The translations under genes were made by a program, and so were the position numbers. From Aulostomus chinensis (Eukaryota; Chordata; Actinopteri; Syngnathiformes; Aulostomidae), in the NCBI GenBank assembly GCA_037954235.1, contig JBBMOA010000044.1, positions 1-64,000 of the forward strand: a stretch of 64,000 bases of DNA. Reading direction: 5' to 3'. This document shows positions 38,101 through 51,000 of this stretch, in pieces. The number at the start of each line of letters is the position of its first letter. The stretch's first letter is position 1. A model generated the notes under the pieces. That model was given only the letters and a program-made list of their open reading frames with translations, was not told the DNA's origin and ran no database searches.

Positions 38101-41100
38101 CGCTATTTGTGACCTGTGATACAAAAATGCCATAACTTTTGTTCAAAGTGAGTTTTCAGTCAAGTTTCAACCTGAAAGCATAGAAAGGTGCATAAACTTG
38201 AAGTTACAGCTTGATTTCAGTGAGTTTTCATCAAAATACAGGAGTTCTGCATGAAGTGTTCATTTTGGCCTTCTCTCGCTGAGAAAACGCTATTTGTGAC
38301 CTGTGATACAAAAATGCCATAACTTTTGTTCAAAGTGAGTTTTCAGTCAAGTTTCAACCTGAAAGCATAGAAAGATGCATAAACTTGAAGTTACAGCTTG
38401 ATTTCAGTGAGTTTTCATCAAAATACAGGAGTTCTGCATGAAGTGTTCATTTTGGCCTTCTCTCGCTGAGAAAACGCTATTTGTGACCTGTGATACAAAA
38501 ATGCCATAACTTTTGTTCAAAGTGAGTTTTCAGTCAAGTTTCAACCTGAAAGCATAGAAAGATGCATAGACTTGAAGTTACAGCTTGATTTCAGTGAGTT
38601 TTCATCAAAATCCAGGAGTTCTGCATGAAGTGTTCATTTTGGCCTTCTCTCGCTGAGAAAACGCTATTTGTGTCCTGTGATACAAAAATGCCATAACTTT
38701 TGTTCAAAGTGAGTTTTCAGTCAAGTTTCAACCTGAAAGCATAGAAAGATGCATAAACTTGAAGTTACAGCTTGATTTCAGTGAGTTTTCATCAAAATAC
38801 AGGAGTTCTGCATGAAGTGTTCATTTCGGCCTTCTCTCGCTGAGAAAACACTATTTGTGACCTGTGATACAAAAATGCCATAACTTTTGTTCAAAGTGAG
38901 TTTTCAGTCAAGTTTCAACCTGAAAGCATAGAAAGATGCATAAACTTGAAGTTACAGCTTGATTTCAGTGAGTTTTCATCAAAATACAGGAGTTCTGCAT
39001 GAAGTGTTCATTTTGGCCTTCTCTCGCTGAGAAAACGCTATTTGTGACCTGCGACACAGAACAGCCATAACTTTTGTTCAAAGTGAGTTTTCAGTCAAGT
39101 TTCAACCTGAAAGCATAGAAAGATGCATAAACTTGAAGTTACAGCTTGATTTCAGTGAGTTTTCATCAAAATACAGGAGTTCTGCATGAAGTGTTCATTT
39201 TGGCCTTCTCTCGCTGAGAAAACGCTATTTGTGACCTGTGATACAAAAATGCCATAACTTTTGTTCAAAGTGAGTTTTCAGTCAAGTTTCAACCTGAAAG
39301 CATAGAAAGATGCATAAACTTGAAGTTACAGCTTGATTTCAGTGAGTTTTCATCAAAATACAGGAGTTCTGCATGAAGTGTTCATTTTGGCCTTCTCTCG
39401 CTGAGAAAACGCTATTTGTGACCTGTGATACAAAAATGCCATAACTTTTGTTCAAAGGGAGTTTTCAGTCAAGTTTCAACCTGAAAGCATAGAAAGATGC
39501 ATAAACTTGAAGTTACAGCTTGATTTCAGTGAGTTTTCATCAAAATACAGGAGTTCTGCATGAAGTGTTCATTTTGGCCTTCTCTCGCTGAGAAAACGCT
39601 ATTTGTGACCTGTGATACAAAAATGCCATAACTTTTGTTCAAAGTGAGTTTTCAGTCAAGTTTCAACCTGAAAGCATAGAAAGATGCATAAACTTGAAGT
39701 TACAGCTTGATTTCAGTGAGTTTTCATCAAAATACAGGAGTTCTGCATGAAGTGTTCATTTTGGCCTTCTCTCGCTGAGAAAACACTATTTGTGACCTGT
39801 GATACAAAAATGCAATAACTTTTGTTCAAAGTGAGTTTTCAGTCAAGTTTCAACCTGAAAGCATAGAAAGATGCATAAACTTGAAGTTACAGCTTGATTT
39901 CAGTGAGTTTTCATCAAAGTACAGAAGTTCTGCATGAAGTGTTCATTTTGGCCTTCTCTTGCTGAGAAAACACTATTTGTGACCTGTGATACAAAAATGC
40001 CATAACTTTAATTCAAAGTGAGTTTTCAGTCAAGTTTCAACCTGAAAGCATAGAAAGATGCATAAACTTGAAGTTACAACTTGATTTCAGTGAGTTTTCA
40101 TCAAAATACAGGAGTTCTGCATGAAGTGTTCATTTTGGCCTTCTCTCGCTGAGAAAACGCTATTTGTGACCTGTGATACAAAAATGCCATAACTTTTGTT
40201 CAAAGTGAGTTTTCAGTCAAGTTTCAACCTGAAAGCATAGAAAGATGCATAAACTTGAAGTTACAGCTTGATTTCAGTGAGTTTTCATCAAAATACAGGA
40301 GTTCTGCATGAAGTGTTCATTTTGGCCTTCTCTCGCTGAGAAAACGCTATTTGTGACCTGTGATACAAAAATGCCATAACTTTTGTTCAAAGTGAGTTTT
40401 CAGTCAAGTTTCAACCTGAAAGCATAGAAAGATGCATAAACTTGAAGTTACAGCTTGATTTCAGTGAGTTTTCATCAAAATACAGGAGTTCTGCATGAAG
40501 TGTTCATTTTGGCCTTCTCTCGCTGAGAAAACGCTATTTGTGACCTGCGACACAGCACATCCATAACTTTTGTTCAAAGTGAGTTTTCAGTCAAGTTTCA
40601 ACCTGAAAGCATAGAAAGATGCATAAACTTGAAATTACAGCTTGATTTCAGTGAGTTTTCATCAAAATACAGGAGTTCTGCATGAAGTGTTCATTTTGGC
40701 CTTCTCTCGCTGAGAAAACGCTATTTGTGACCTGTGATACAAAAATGCCATAACTTTTGTTCAAAGTGAGTTTTCAGTCAAGTTTCAACCTGAAAGCATA
40801 GAAAGATGCATAAACTTGAAGTTACAGCTTGATTTCAGTGAGTTTTCATCAAAATACAGGAGTTCTGCATGAAGTGTTCATTTTGGCCTTCTCTCGCTGA
40901 GAAAACGCTATTTGTGACCTGTGATACAAAAATGCCATAACTTTTGTTCAAAGTGAGTTTTCAGTCAAGTTTCAACCTGAAAGCATAGAAAGATGCATAA
41001 ACTTGAAGTTACAGCTTGATTTCAGTGAGTTTTCATCAAAATACAGGAGTTCTGCATGAAGTGTTCATTTTGGCCTTCTCTCGCTGAGAAAACGCTATTT

Positions 41101-42448
41101 GTGACCTGTGATACAAAAATGCCATAACTTTTGTTCAAAGTGAGTTTTCAGTCAAGTTTCAACCTGAAAGCATAGAAAGATGCATAAACTTGAAGTTACA
41201 GCTTGATTTCAGTGAGTTTTCATCAAAATACAGGAGTTCTGCATGAAGTGTTCATTTTGGCCTTCTCTCGCTGAGAAAACGCTATTTGTGACCTGTGATA
41301 CAAAAATGCCATAACTTTTGTTCAAAGTGAGTTTTCAGTCAAGTTTCAACCTGAAAGCATAGAAAGATGCATAAACTTGAAGTTACAGCTTGATTTCAGT
41401 GAGTTTTCATCAAAATACAGGAGTTCTGCATGAAGTGTTCATTTTGGCCTTCTCTCGCTGAGAAAACACTATTTGTGACCTGTGATACAAAAATGCAATA
41501 ACTTTTGTTCAAAGTGAGTTTTCAGTCAAGTTTCAACCTGAAAGCATAGAAAGATGCATAAACTTGAAGTTACAGCTTGATTTCAGTGAGTTTTCATCAA
41601 AATACAGAAGTTCTGCATGAAGTGTTCATTTTGGCCTTCTCTCGCTGAGAAAACACTATTTGTGACCTGTGATACAAAAATGCCATAACTTTTGTTCAAA
41701 GTGAGTTTTCAGTGAAGTTTCAACCTGAATGCATAGAAACATGCATAAACTTGAAGTTACAACTTGATTTCAGTGAGTTTTCATCAAAATACAGGAGTTC
41801 TGCATGAAGTGTTCATTTTGGCCTTCTCTCGCTGAGAAAACGCTATTTGTGACCTGTGATACAAAAATGCCATAACTTTTGTTCAAAGTGAGTTTTCAGT
41901 CAAGTTTCAACCTGAAAGCATAGAAAGATGCATAAACTTGAAGTTACAGCTTGATTTCAGTGAGTTTTCATCAAAATACAGGAGTTCTGCATGAAGTGTT
42001 CATTTTGGCCTTCTCTCGCTGAGAAAACGCTATTTGTGACCTGTGATACAAAAATGCCATAACTTTTGTTCAAAGTGAGTTTTCAGTCAAGTTTCAACCT
42101 GAAAGCATAGAAAGATGCATAAACTTGAAGTTACAGCTTGATTTCAGTGAGTTTTCATCAAAATACAGGAGTTCTGCATGAAGTGTTCATTTTGGCCTTC
42201 TCTCGCTGAGAAAACGCTATTTGTGACCTGTGATACAAAAATGCCATAACTTTTGTTCAAAGTGAGTTTTCAGTCAAGTTTCAACATGAAAGCATAGAAA
42301 GATGCATAAACTTGAAGTTACAGCTTGATTTCAGTGAGTTTTCATCAAAATACAGGAGTTCTGCATGAAGTGTTCATTTTGGCCTTCTCTCGCTGAGAAA
42401 ACGCTATTTGTGACCTGTGATACAAAAATGCCATAACTTTTGTTCAAA
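35156..42448. repeat. Head block, copy 2 (M189-M227)
   Basis: This repeats the order of 188-7292. Anchors 35155 bp apart are GTGAATTTTC (2806 and 37961), AAGTACAGAAG, GCACATCC (cacatcc at 5401 and 40556) and GTGAAG with GAATGC (6556 and 41711). After the one-base deletion in copy 1 the offset becomes 35156 (CAACATG). M201 (37400-37586, GGGAG) is an extra monomer relative to copy 1. M196 has CTCTCGC where M9 has CTATCGC. The change GAAAC for GAAAG near 41740 and the retained TTTTGTT in M226 are other differences. Copy 1 has AATCATAG at M17, but M205 has the usual GCATAG. Confidence 0.87.
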
Positions 42449-45066
42449 GTGAGTTTTCAGTCAAGTTTCAACCTGAAAGCATAGAAAGATGCATAAACTT
42501 GAAGTTACAGCTTGATTTCAGTGAGTTTTCATCAAAATACAGGAGTTCTGCATGAAGTGTTCATTTTGGCCTTCTCTCGCTGAGAAAACGCTATTTGTGA
42601 CCTGTGATACAAAAATGCCATAACTTTTGTTCAAAGTGAGTTTTCAGTCAAGTTTCAACCTGAAAGCATAGAAAGATGCATAAACTTGAAGTTACAGCTT
42701 GATTTCAGTGAGTTTTCATCAAAATACAGGAGTTCTGCATGAAGTGTTCATTTTGGCCTTCTCTCGCTGAGAAAACGCTATTTGTGACCTGTGATACAAA
42801 AATGCCATAACTTTTGTTCAAAGTGAGTTTTCAGTCAAGTTTCAACCTGAAAGCATAGAAAGATGCATAAACTTGAAGTTACAGCTTGATTTCAGTGAGT
42901 TTTCATCAAAATACAGGAGTTCTGCATGAAGTGTTCATTTTGGCCTTCTCTCGCTGAGAAAACGCTATTTGTGACCTGTGATACAAAAATGCCATAACTT
43001 TTGTTCAAAGTGAGTTTTCAGTCAAGTTTCAACCTGAAAGCATAGAAAGATGCATAAACTTGAAGTTACAGCTTGATTTCAGTGAGTTTTCATCAAAATA
43101 CAGGAGTTCTGCATGAAGTGTTCATTTTGGCCTTCTCTCGCTGAGAAAACGCTATTTGTGACCTGTGATACAAAAATGCCATAACTTTTGTTCAAAGTGA
43201 GTTTTCAGTCAAGTTTCAACCTGAAAGCATAGAAAGATGCATAAACTTGAAGTTACAGCTTGATTTCAGTGAGTTTTCATCAAAATACAGGAGTTCTGCA
43301 TGAAGTGTTCATTTTGGCCTTCTCTCGCTGAGAAAACACTATTTGTGACCGGTGATACAAAAATGCAATAACTTTTGTTCAAAGTGAGTTTTCAGTCAAG
43401 TTTCAACCTGAAAGCATAGAAAGATGCATAAACTTGAAGTTACAGCTTGATTTCAGTGAGTTTTCATCAAAATACAGAAGTTCTGCATGAAGTGTTCATT
43501 TTGGCCTTCTCTCGCTGAGAAAACACTATTTGTGACCTGTGATACAAAAATGCCATAACTTTTGTTCAAAGTGAGTTTTCAGTCAAGTTTCAACCTGAAA
43601 GCATAGAAAGATGCATAATCTTGAAGTTACAACTTGATTTCAGTGAGTTTTCATCAAAATACAGGAGTTCTGCATGAAGTGTTCATTTTGGCCTTCTCTC
43701 GCTGAGAAAACGCTATTTGTGACCTGTGATACAAAAATGCCATAACTTTTGTTCAAAGTGAGTTTTCAGTCAAGTTTCAACCTGAAAGCATAGAAAGATG
43801 CATAAACTTGAAGTTACAGCTTGATTTCAGTGAGTTTTCATCAAAATACAGGAGTTCTGCATGAAGTGTCCATTTTGGCCTTCTCTCGCTGAGAAAACGC
43901 TATTTGTGACCTGCGACACAGAACATCCATAACTTTTGTTCAAAGTGAGTTTTCAGTCAAGTTTCAACCTGAAAGCATAGAAAGATGCATAAACTTGAAG
44001 TTACAGCTTGATTTCAGTGAGTTTTCATCAAAATACAGGAGTTCTGCATGAAGTGTTCATTTTGGCCTTCTCTCGCTGAGAAAACGCTATTTGTGACCTG
44101 TGATACAAAAATGCCATAACTTTTGTTCAAAGTGAGTTTTCAGTCAAGTTTCAACCTGAAAGCATAGAAAGATGCATAAACTTGAAGTTACAGCTTGATT
44201 TCAGTGAGTTTTCATCAAAATACAGGAGTTCTGCATGAAGTGTTCATTTTGGCCTTCTCTCACTTAGAAAACGCTATTTGTGACCTGTGATACAAAAATG
44301 CCATAACTTTTGTTCAAAGTGAGTTTTCAGTCAAGTTTCAACCTGAAAGCATAGAAAGATGCATAAACTTGAAGTTACAGCTTGATTTCAGTGAGTTTTC
44401 ATCAAAATACAGGAGTTCTGCATGAAGTGTTCATTTTGGCCTTCTCTCGCTGAGAAAACGCTATTTGTGACCTGCGACACAGAACATCCATAACTTTTGT
44501 TCAAAGTGAGTTTTCAGTCAAGTTTCAACCTGAAAGCATAGAAAGATGCATAAGCTTGAAGTTACAGCTTGATTTCAGTGAGTGTTCATGAAAATACAGG
44601 AGTTCTGCATGAAGTGTTCATTTTGGCCTTCTCTCGCTGAGAAAACACTATTTGTGACCTGTGATACAAAAATGCCATAACTTTTGTTCAAAGTGAGTTT
44701 TCAGTCAAGTTTCAACCTGAAAGCATAGAAAGATGCATAAACTTGAAGTTACAGCTTGATTTCAGTGAGTTTTCATCAAAATACAGGAGTTCTGCATGAA
44801 GTGTTCATTTTGGCCTTCTCTCGCTGAGAAAACGCTATTTGTGACCTGTGATACAAAAATGCCATAACTTTTGTTCAAAGTGAGTTTTCAGTCAAGTTTC
44901 AACCTGAAAGCATAGAAAGATGCATAAACTTGAAGTTACAGCTTGATTTCAGTGAGTTTTCATCAAAATACAGGAGTTCTGCATGAAGTGTTCATTTTGG
45001 CCTTCTCTCGCTGAGAAAACGCTATTTGTGACCTGTGATACAAAAATGCCATAACTTTTGTTCAAA
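42449..45066. repeat. Shortened middle region of block 2, including a mosaic monomer (M228-M241)
   Basis: M232-M238 follow M54-M60 at an offset of 33286 bp (178 monomers): CCGGTGAT+CAATA (43349), AGAAG, AATCTT+ACAAC, GTCCAT+AACATCC, plain, CTCACTT (M237), AACATCC. Block 1 has 40 monomers between CAACATG (M39) and the first GTGTTCATG (M80); block 2 has 11 between M227 and M239. M239 (44506-44692) joins AAGCTT (A49G), elsewhere seen only after AAAAGCC monomers, to GTGTTCATGAAA and G142A. This suggests an exchange within the monomer between positions 50 and 78. Two plain monomers then lead to M242. Confidence 0.8.
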
Positions 45067-48000
45067 GTGAGTTTTCAGTCAAGTTTCAACCTGAAAGCAT
45101 AGAAAGATGCATAAACTTGAAGTTACAGCTTGATTTCAGTGAGTGTTCATGAAAATACAGGAGTTCTGCATGAAGTGTTCATTTTGGCCTTCTCTCGCTG
45201 AGAAAACACTATTTGTGACCTGTGATACAAAAATGCCATAACTTTTGTTCAAAGTGAGTTTTCAGTCAAGTTTCAACCTGAAAGCATAGAAAGATGCATA
45301 AACTTGAAGTTACAGCTTTATTTCAGTGAGTTTTCATCAAAATACAGGAGTTCTGCATGAAGTGTTCATTTTGGCCTTCTCTCGCTGAGAAAACACTATT
45401 TGTGACCTGTGATACAAAAATGCCATAACTTTTGTTCAAAGTGAGTTTTCAGTCAAGTTTCAACCTGAAAGCATAGAAAGATGCATAAACTTGAAGTTAC
45501 AGCTTGATTTCAGTGAGTTTTCATCAAAATAAAGGAGTTCTGCATGAAGTGTTCATTTTGGCCTTCTCTCGCTGAGAAAACACTATTTGTGACCTGTGAT
45601 ACAAAAATGCCATAACTTTTGTTCAAAGTGAGTTTTCAGTCAAGTTTCAACCTGAAAGCATAGAAAGATGCATAAACTTGAAGTTACAGCTTGATTTCAG
45701 TGAGTGTTCATGAAAATACAGGAGTTCTGCATGAAGTGTTCATTTTGGCCTTCTCTCGCTGAGAAAACACTATTTGTGACCTGTGATACAAAAATGCCAT
45801 AACTTTTGTTCAAAGTGAGTTTTCAGTCAAGTTTCAACCTGAAAGCATAGAAAGATGCATAAACTTGAAGTTACAGCTTGATTTCAGTGAGTTTTCATCA
45901 AAATACAGGAGTTCTGCATGAAGTGTTCATTTTGGCCTTCTCTCGCTGAGAAAACACTATTTGTGACCTGTGATACAAAAATGCCATAACTTTTGTTCAA
46001 AGTGAGTTTTCAGTCAAGTTTCAACCTGAAAGCATAGAAAGATGCATAAACTTGAAGTTACAGCTTGATTTCAGTGAGTTTTCATCAAAATACAGGAGTT
46101 CTGCATGAAGTGCTAATTTTGGCCTTCTCTCGCTGAGAAAACACTATTTGTGACCTGTGATACAAAAATGCCATAACTTTTGTTCAAAGTGAGTTTTCAG
46201 TCAAGTTTCAACCTGAAAGCATAGAAAGATGCATAAACTTGAAGTTACAGCTTGATTTCAGTGAGTTTTCATCAAAATACAGGAGTTCTGCATGAAGTGT
46301 TCATTTTGGCCTTCTCTCGCTGAGAAAACACTATTTGTGACCTGTGATACAAAAATGCCATAACTTTTGTTCAAAGTGAGTTTTCAGTCAAGTTTCAACC
46401 TGAAAGCATAGAAAGATGCATAAACTTGAAGTTACAGCTTGATTTCAGTGAGTTTTCATCAAAATACAGGAGTTCTGCATGAAGTGTTCATTTTGGCCTT
46501 CTCTCGCTGAGAAAACACTATTTGTGACCTGTGATACAAAAATGCCATAACTTTTGTTCAAAGTGAGTTTTCAGTCAAGTTTCAACCTGAAAGCATAGAA
46601 AGATGCATAAACTTGAAGTTACAGCTTGATTTCAGTGAGTTTTCATCAAAATACAGGAGTTCTGCATGAAGTGTTCATTTTGGCCTTCTCTCGCTGAGAA
46701 AACGCTATTTGTGACCTGTGATACAAAAATGCCATAACTTTTGTACAAAGTGAGTTTTCAGTCAAGTTTCAACCTGAAAGCATAGAAAGATGCATAAACT
46801 TGAAGTTACAGCTTGATTTCAGTGAGTTTTCATCAAAATACAGGAGTTCTGCATGAAGTGTTCATTTTGGCCTTCTCTCGCTGAGAAAACGCTATTTGTG
46901 ACCTGTGATACAAAAATGCCATAACTTTTTTTCAAAGTGAGTTTTCAGTCAAGTTTCAACCTGAAAGCATAGAAAGATGCATAAACTTGAAGTTACAGCT
47001 TGATTTCAGTGAGTTTTCATCAAAATACAGGAGTTCTGCATGAAGTGTTCATTTTGGCCTTCTCTCGCTGAGAAAACACTATTTGTGACCTGTGAAACAA
47101 AAATGCCATAACTTTTGTTCAAAGTGAGTTTTCAGTCAAGTTTCAACCTGAAAGCATAGAAAGATGCATAAACTTGAAGTTACAGCTTGATTTCAGTGAG
47201 TTTTCATCAAAATACAGGAGTTCTGCATGAAGTGTTCATTTTGGCCTTCTCTCGCTGAGAAAACACTATTTGTGACCTGTGATACAAAAATGCAATAACT
47301 TTTGTTCAAAGTGAGTTTTCAGTCAAGTTTCAACCTGAAAGCATAGAAAGATGCATAAACTTGAAGTTACAGCTTGATTTCAGTGAGTTTTCATCAAAAT
47401 ACAGGAGTTCTGCATGAAGTGTTCATTTTGGCCTTCTCTCGCTGAGAAAACACTATTTGTGACCTGTGATACAAAAATGCCATAACTTTTGTTTAAAGTG
47501 AGTTTTCAGTCAAGTTTCAACCTGAAAGCATAGAAAGATGCATAAACTTGAAGTTACAACTTGATTTCAGTGAGTTTTCATCAAAATACAGGAGTTCTGC
47601 ATGAAGTGTTCATTTTGGCCTTCTCTCGCTGAGAAAACGCTATTTGTGACCTGTGATACAAAAATGCCATAACTTTTGTTCAAAGTGAGTTTTCAGTCAA
47701 GTTTCAACCTGAAAGCATAGAAAGATGCATAAACTTGAAGTTACAGCTTGATTTCAGTGAGTTTTCATCAAAATACAGGAGTTCTGCATGAAGTGTTCAT
47801 TTTGGCCTTCTCTCGCTGAGAAAACACTATTTGTGACCTGTGATACAAAAATGCCATAACTTTTGTTCAAAGTGAGTTTTCAGTCAAGTTTCAACCTGAA
47901 AGCATAGAAAGATGCATAAACTTGAAGTTACAGCTTGATTTCAGTGAGTTTTCATCAAAATACAGGAGTTCTGCATGAAGTGTCCATTTTGGCCTTCTCT

Positions 48001-51000
48001 CGCTGAGAAAACGCTATTTGTGACCTGCGACACAGAACATCCATAACTTTTGTTCAAAGTGAGTTTTCAGTCAAGTTTCAACCTGAAAGCATAGAAAGAT
48101 GCATAAACTTGAAGTTACAGCTTGATTTCAGTGAGTTTTCATCAAAATACAGGAGTTCTGCATGAAGTGTTCATTTTGGCCTTCTCTCGCTGAGAAAACG
48201 CTATTTGTGACCTGTGATACAAAAATGCCATAACTTTTGTTCAAAGTGAGTTTTCAGTCAAGTTTCAACCTGAAAGCATAGAAAGATGCATAAACTTGAA
48301 GTTACAGCTTGATTTCAGTGAGTTTTCATCAAAATACAGGAGTTCTGCATGAAGTGTTCATTTTGGCCTTCTCTCACTTAGAAAACGCTATTTGTGACCT
48401 GTGATACAAAAATGCCATAACTTTTGTTCAAAGTGAGTTTTCAGTCAAGTTTCAACCTGAAAGCATAGAAAGATGCATAAACTTGAAGTTACAGCTTGAT
48501 TTCAGTGAGTTTTCATCAAAATACAGGAGTTCTGCATGAAGTGTTCATTTTGGCCTTCTCTCGCTGAGAAAACGCTATTTGTGACCTGCGACAAAGAACA
48601 TCCATAACTTTTGTTCAAAGTGAGTTTTCAGTCAAGTTTCAACCTGAAAGCATAGAAAGATGCATAAACTTGAAGTTACAGCTTGATTTCAGTGAGTTTT
48701 CATCAAAATACAGGAGTTCTGCATGAAGTGCTAATTTTGGCCTTCTCTCGCTGAGAAAACGCTATTTGTGACCTGTGATACAAAAATGCCATAACTTTTG
48801 TTCAAAGTGAGTTTTCAGTCAAGTTTCAACCTGAAAGCATAGAAAGATGCATAAACTTGAAGTTACAGCTTGATTTCAGTGAGTTTTCATCAAAATACAG
48901 GAGTTCTGCATGAAGTGTTCATTTTGGCCTTCTCTCGCTGAGAAAACACTATTTGTGACCTGTGATACAAAAATGCCATAACTTTTGTTCAAAGTGAGTT
49001 TTCAGTCAAGTTTCAACCTGAAAGCATAGAAAGATGCATAAACTTGAAGTTACAGCTTGATTTCAGTGAGTTTTCATCAAAATACAGGAGTTCTGCATGA
49101 AGTGCTAATTTTGGCCTTCTCTCGCTGAGAAAACACTATTTGTGACCTGTGATACAAAAATGCCATAACTTTTGTTCAAAGTGAGTTTTCAGTCAAGTTT
49201 CAACCTGAAAGCATAGAAAGATGCATAAACTTGAAGTTACAGCTTGATTTCAGTGAGTTTTCATCAAAATACAGGAGTTCTGCATGAAGTGTTCATTTTG
49301 GCCTTCTCTCGCTGAGAAAACGCTATTTGTGACCTGTGATACAAAAATGCCATAACTTTTGTTCAAAGTGAGTTTTCAGTCAAGTTTCAACCTGAAAGCA
49401 TAGAAAGATGCATAAACTCAAAGTTACAGCTTGATTTCAGTGAGTTTTCATCAAAATACAGAAGTTCTGCATGAAGTGTTCATTTTGGCCTTCTCTCGCT
49501 GAGAAAACACTATTTGTGACCTGTGATACAAAAATGCCATAACTTTTGTTCAAAGTGAGTTTTCAGTCAAGTTTCAACCTGAAAGCATAGAAAGATGCAT
49601 AAACTTGAAGTTACAACTTGATTTCAGTGAGTTTTCATCAAAATACAGGAGTTCTGCATGAAGTGTTCATTTTGGCCTTCTCTCGCTGAGAAAACGCTAT
49701 TTGTGACCTGTGATACAAAAATGCCATAACTTTTGTTCAAAGTGAGTTTTCAGTCAAGTTTCAACCTGAAAGCATAGAAAGATGCATAAACTTGAAGTTA
49801 CAGCTTGATTTCAGTGAGTTTTCATCAAAATACAGGAGTTCTGCATGAAGTGTTCATTTTGGCCTTCTCTCGCTGAGAAAACGCTATTTGTGACCTGTGA
49901 TACAAAAATGCAATAACTTTTGTTCAAAGTGAGTTTTCAGTCAAGTTTCAACCTGAAAGCATAGAAAGATGCATAAACTTGAAGTTACAGCTTGATTTCA
50001 GTGAGTTTTCATCAAAATACAGGAGTTCTGCATGAAGTGTCCATTTTGGCCTTCTCTCGCTGAGAAAACGCTATTTGTGACCTGCGACACAGAACATCCA
50101 TAACTTTTGTTCAAAGTGAGTTTTCAGTCAAGTTTCAACCTGAAAGCATAGAAAGATGCATAAACTTGAAGTTACAGCTTGATTTCAGTGAGTTTTCATC
50201 AAAATACAGGAGTTCTGCATGAAGTGTTCATTTTGGCCTTCTCTCGCTGAGAAAACGCTATTTGTGACCTGTGATACAAAAATGCCATAACTTTTGTTCA
50301 AAGTGAGTTTTCAGTCAAGTTTCAACCTGAAAGCATAGAAAGATGCATAAACTTGAAGTTACAGCTTGATTTCAGTGAGTTTTCATCAAAATACAGGAGT
50401 TCTGCATGAAGTGTTCATTTTGGCCTTCTCTCACTTAGAAAACGCTATTTGTGACCTGTGATACAAAAATGCCATAACTTTTGTTCAAAGTGAGTTTTCA
50501 GTCAAGTTTCAACCTGAAAGCATAGAAAGATGCATAAACTTGAAGTTACAGCTTGATTTCAGTGAGTTTTCATCAAAATACAGGAGTTCTGCATGAAGTG
50601 TTCATTTTGGCCTTCTCTCGCTGAGAAAACGCTATTTGTGACCTGCGACACAGAACATCCATAACTTTTGTTCAAAGTGAGTTTTCAGTCAAGTTTCAAC
50701 CTGAAAGCATAGAAAGATGCATAAACTTGAAATTACAGCTTGATTTCAGTGAGTTTTCATCAAAATACAGGAGTTCTGCATGAAGTGTTCATTTTGGCCT
50801 TCTCTCGCTGAGAAAACACTATTTGTGACCTGTGATACAAAAATGCCATAACTTTTGTTCAAAGTGAGTTTTCAGTCAAGTTTCAACCTGAAAGCATAGA
50901 AAGATGCATAAACTTGAAGTTACAGCTTGATTTCAGTGAGTTTTCATCAAAATACAGGAGTTCTGCATGAAGTGTTCATTTTGGCCTTCTCTCGCTGAGA

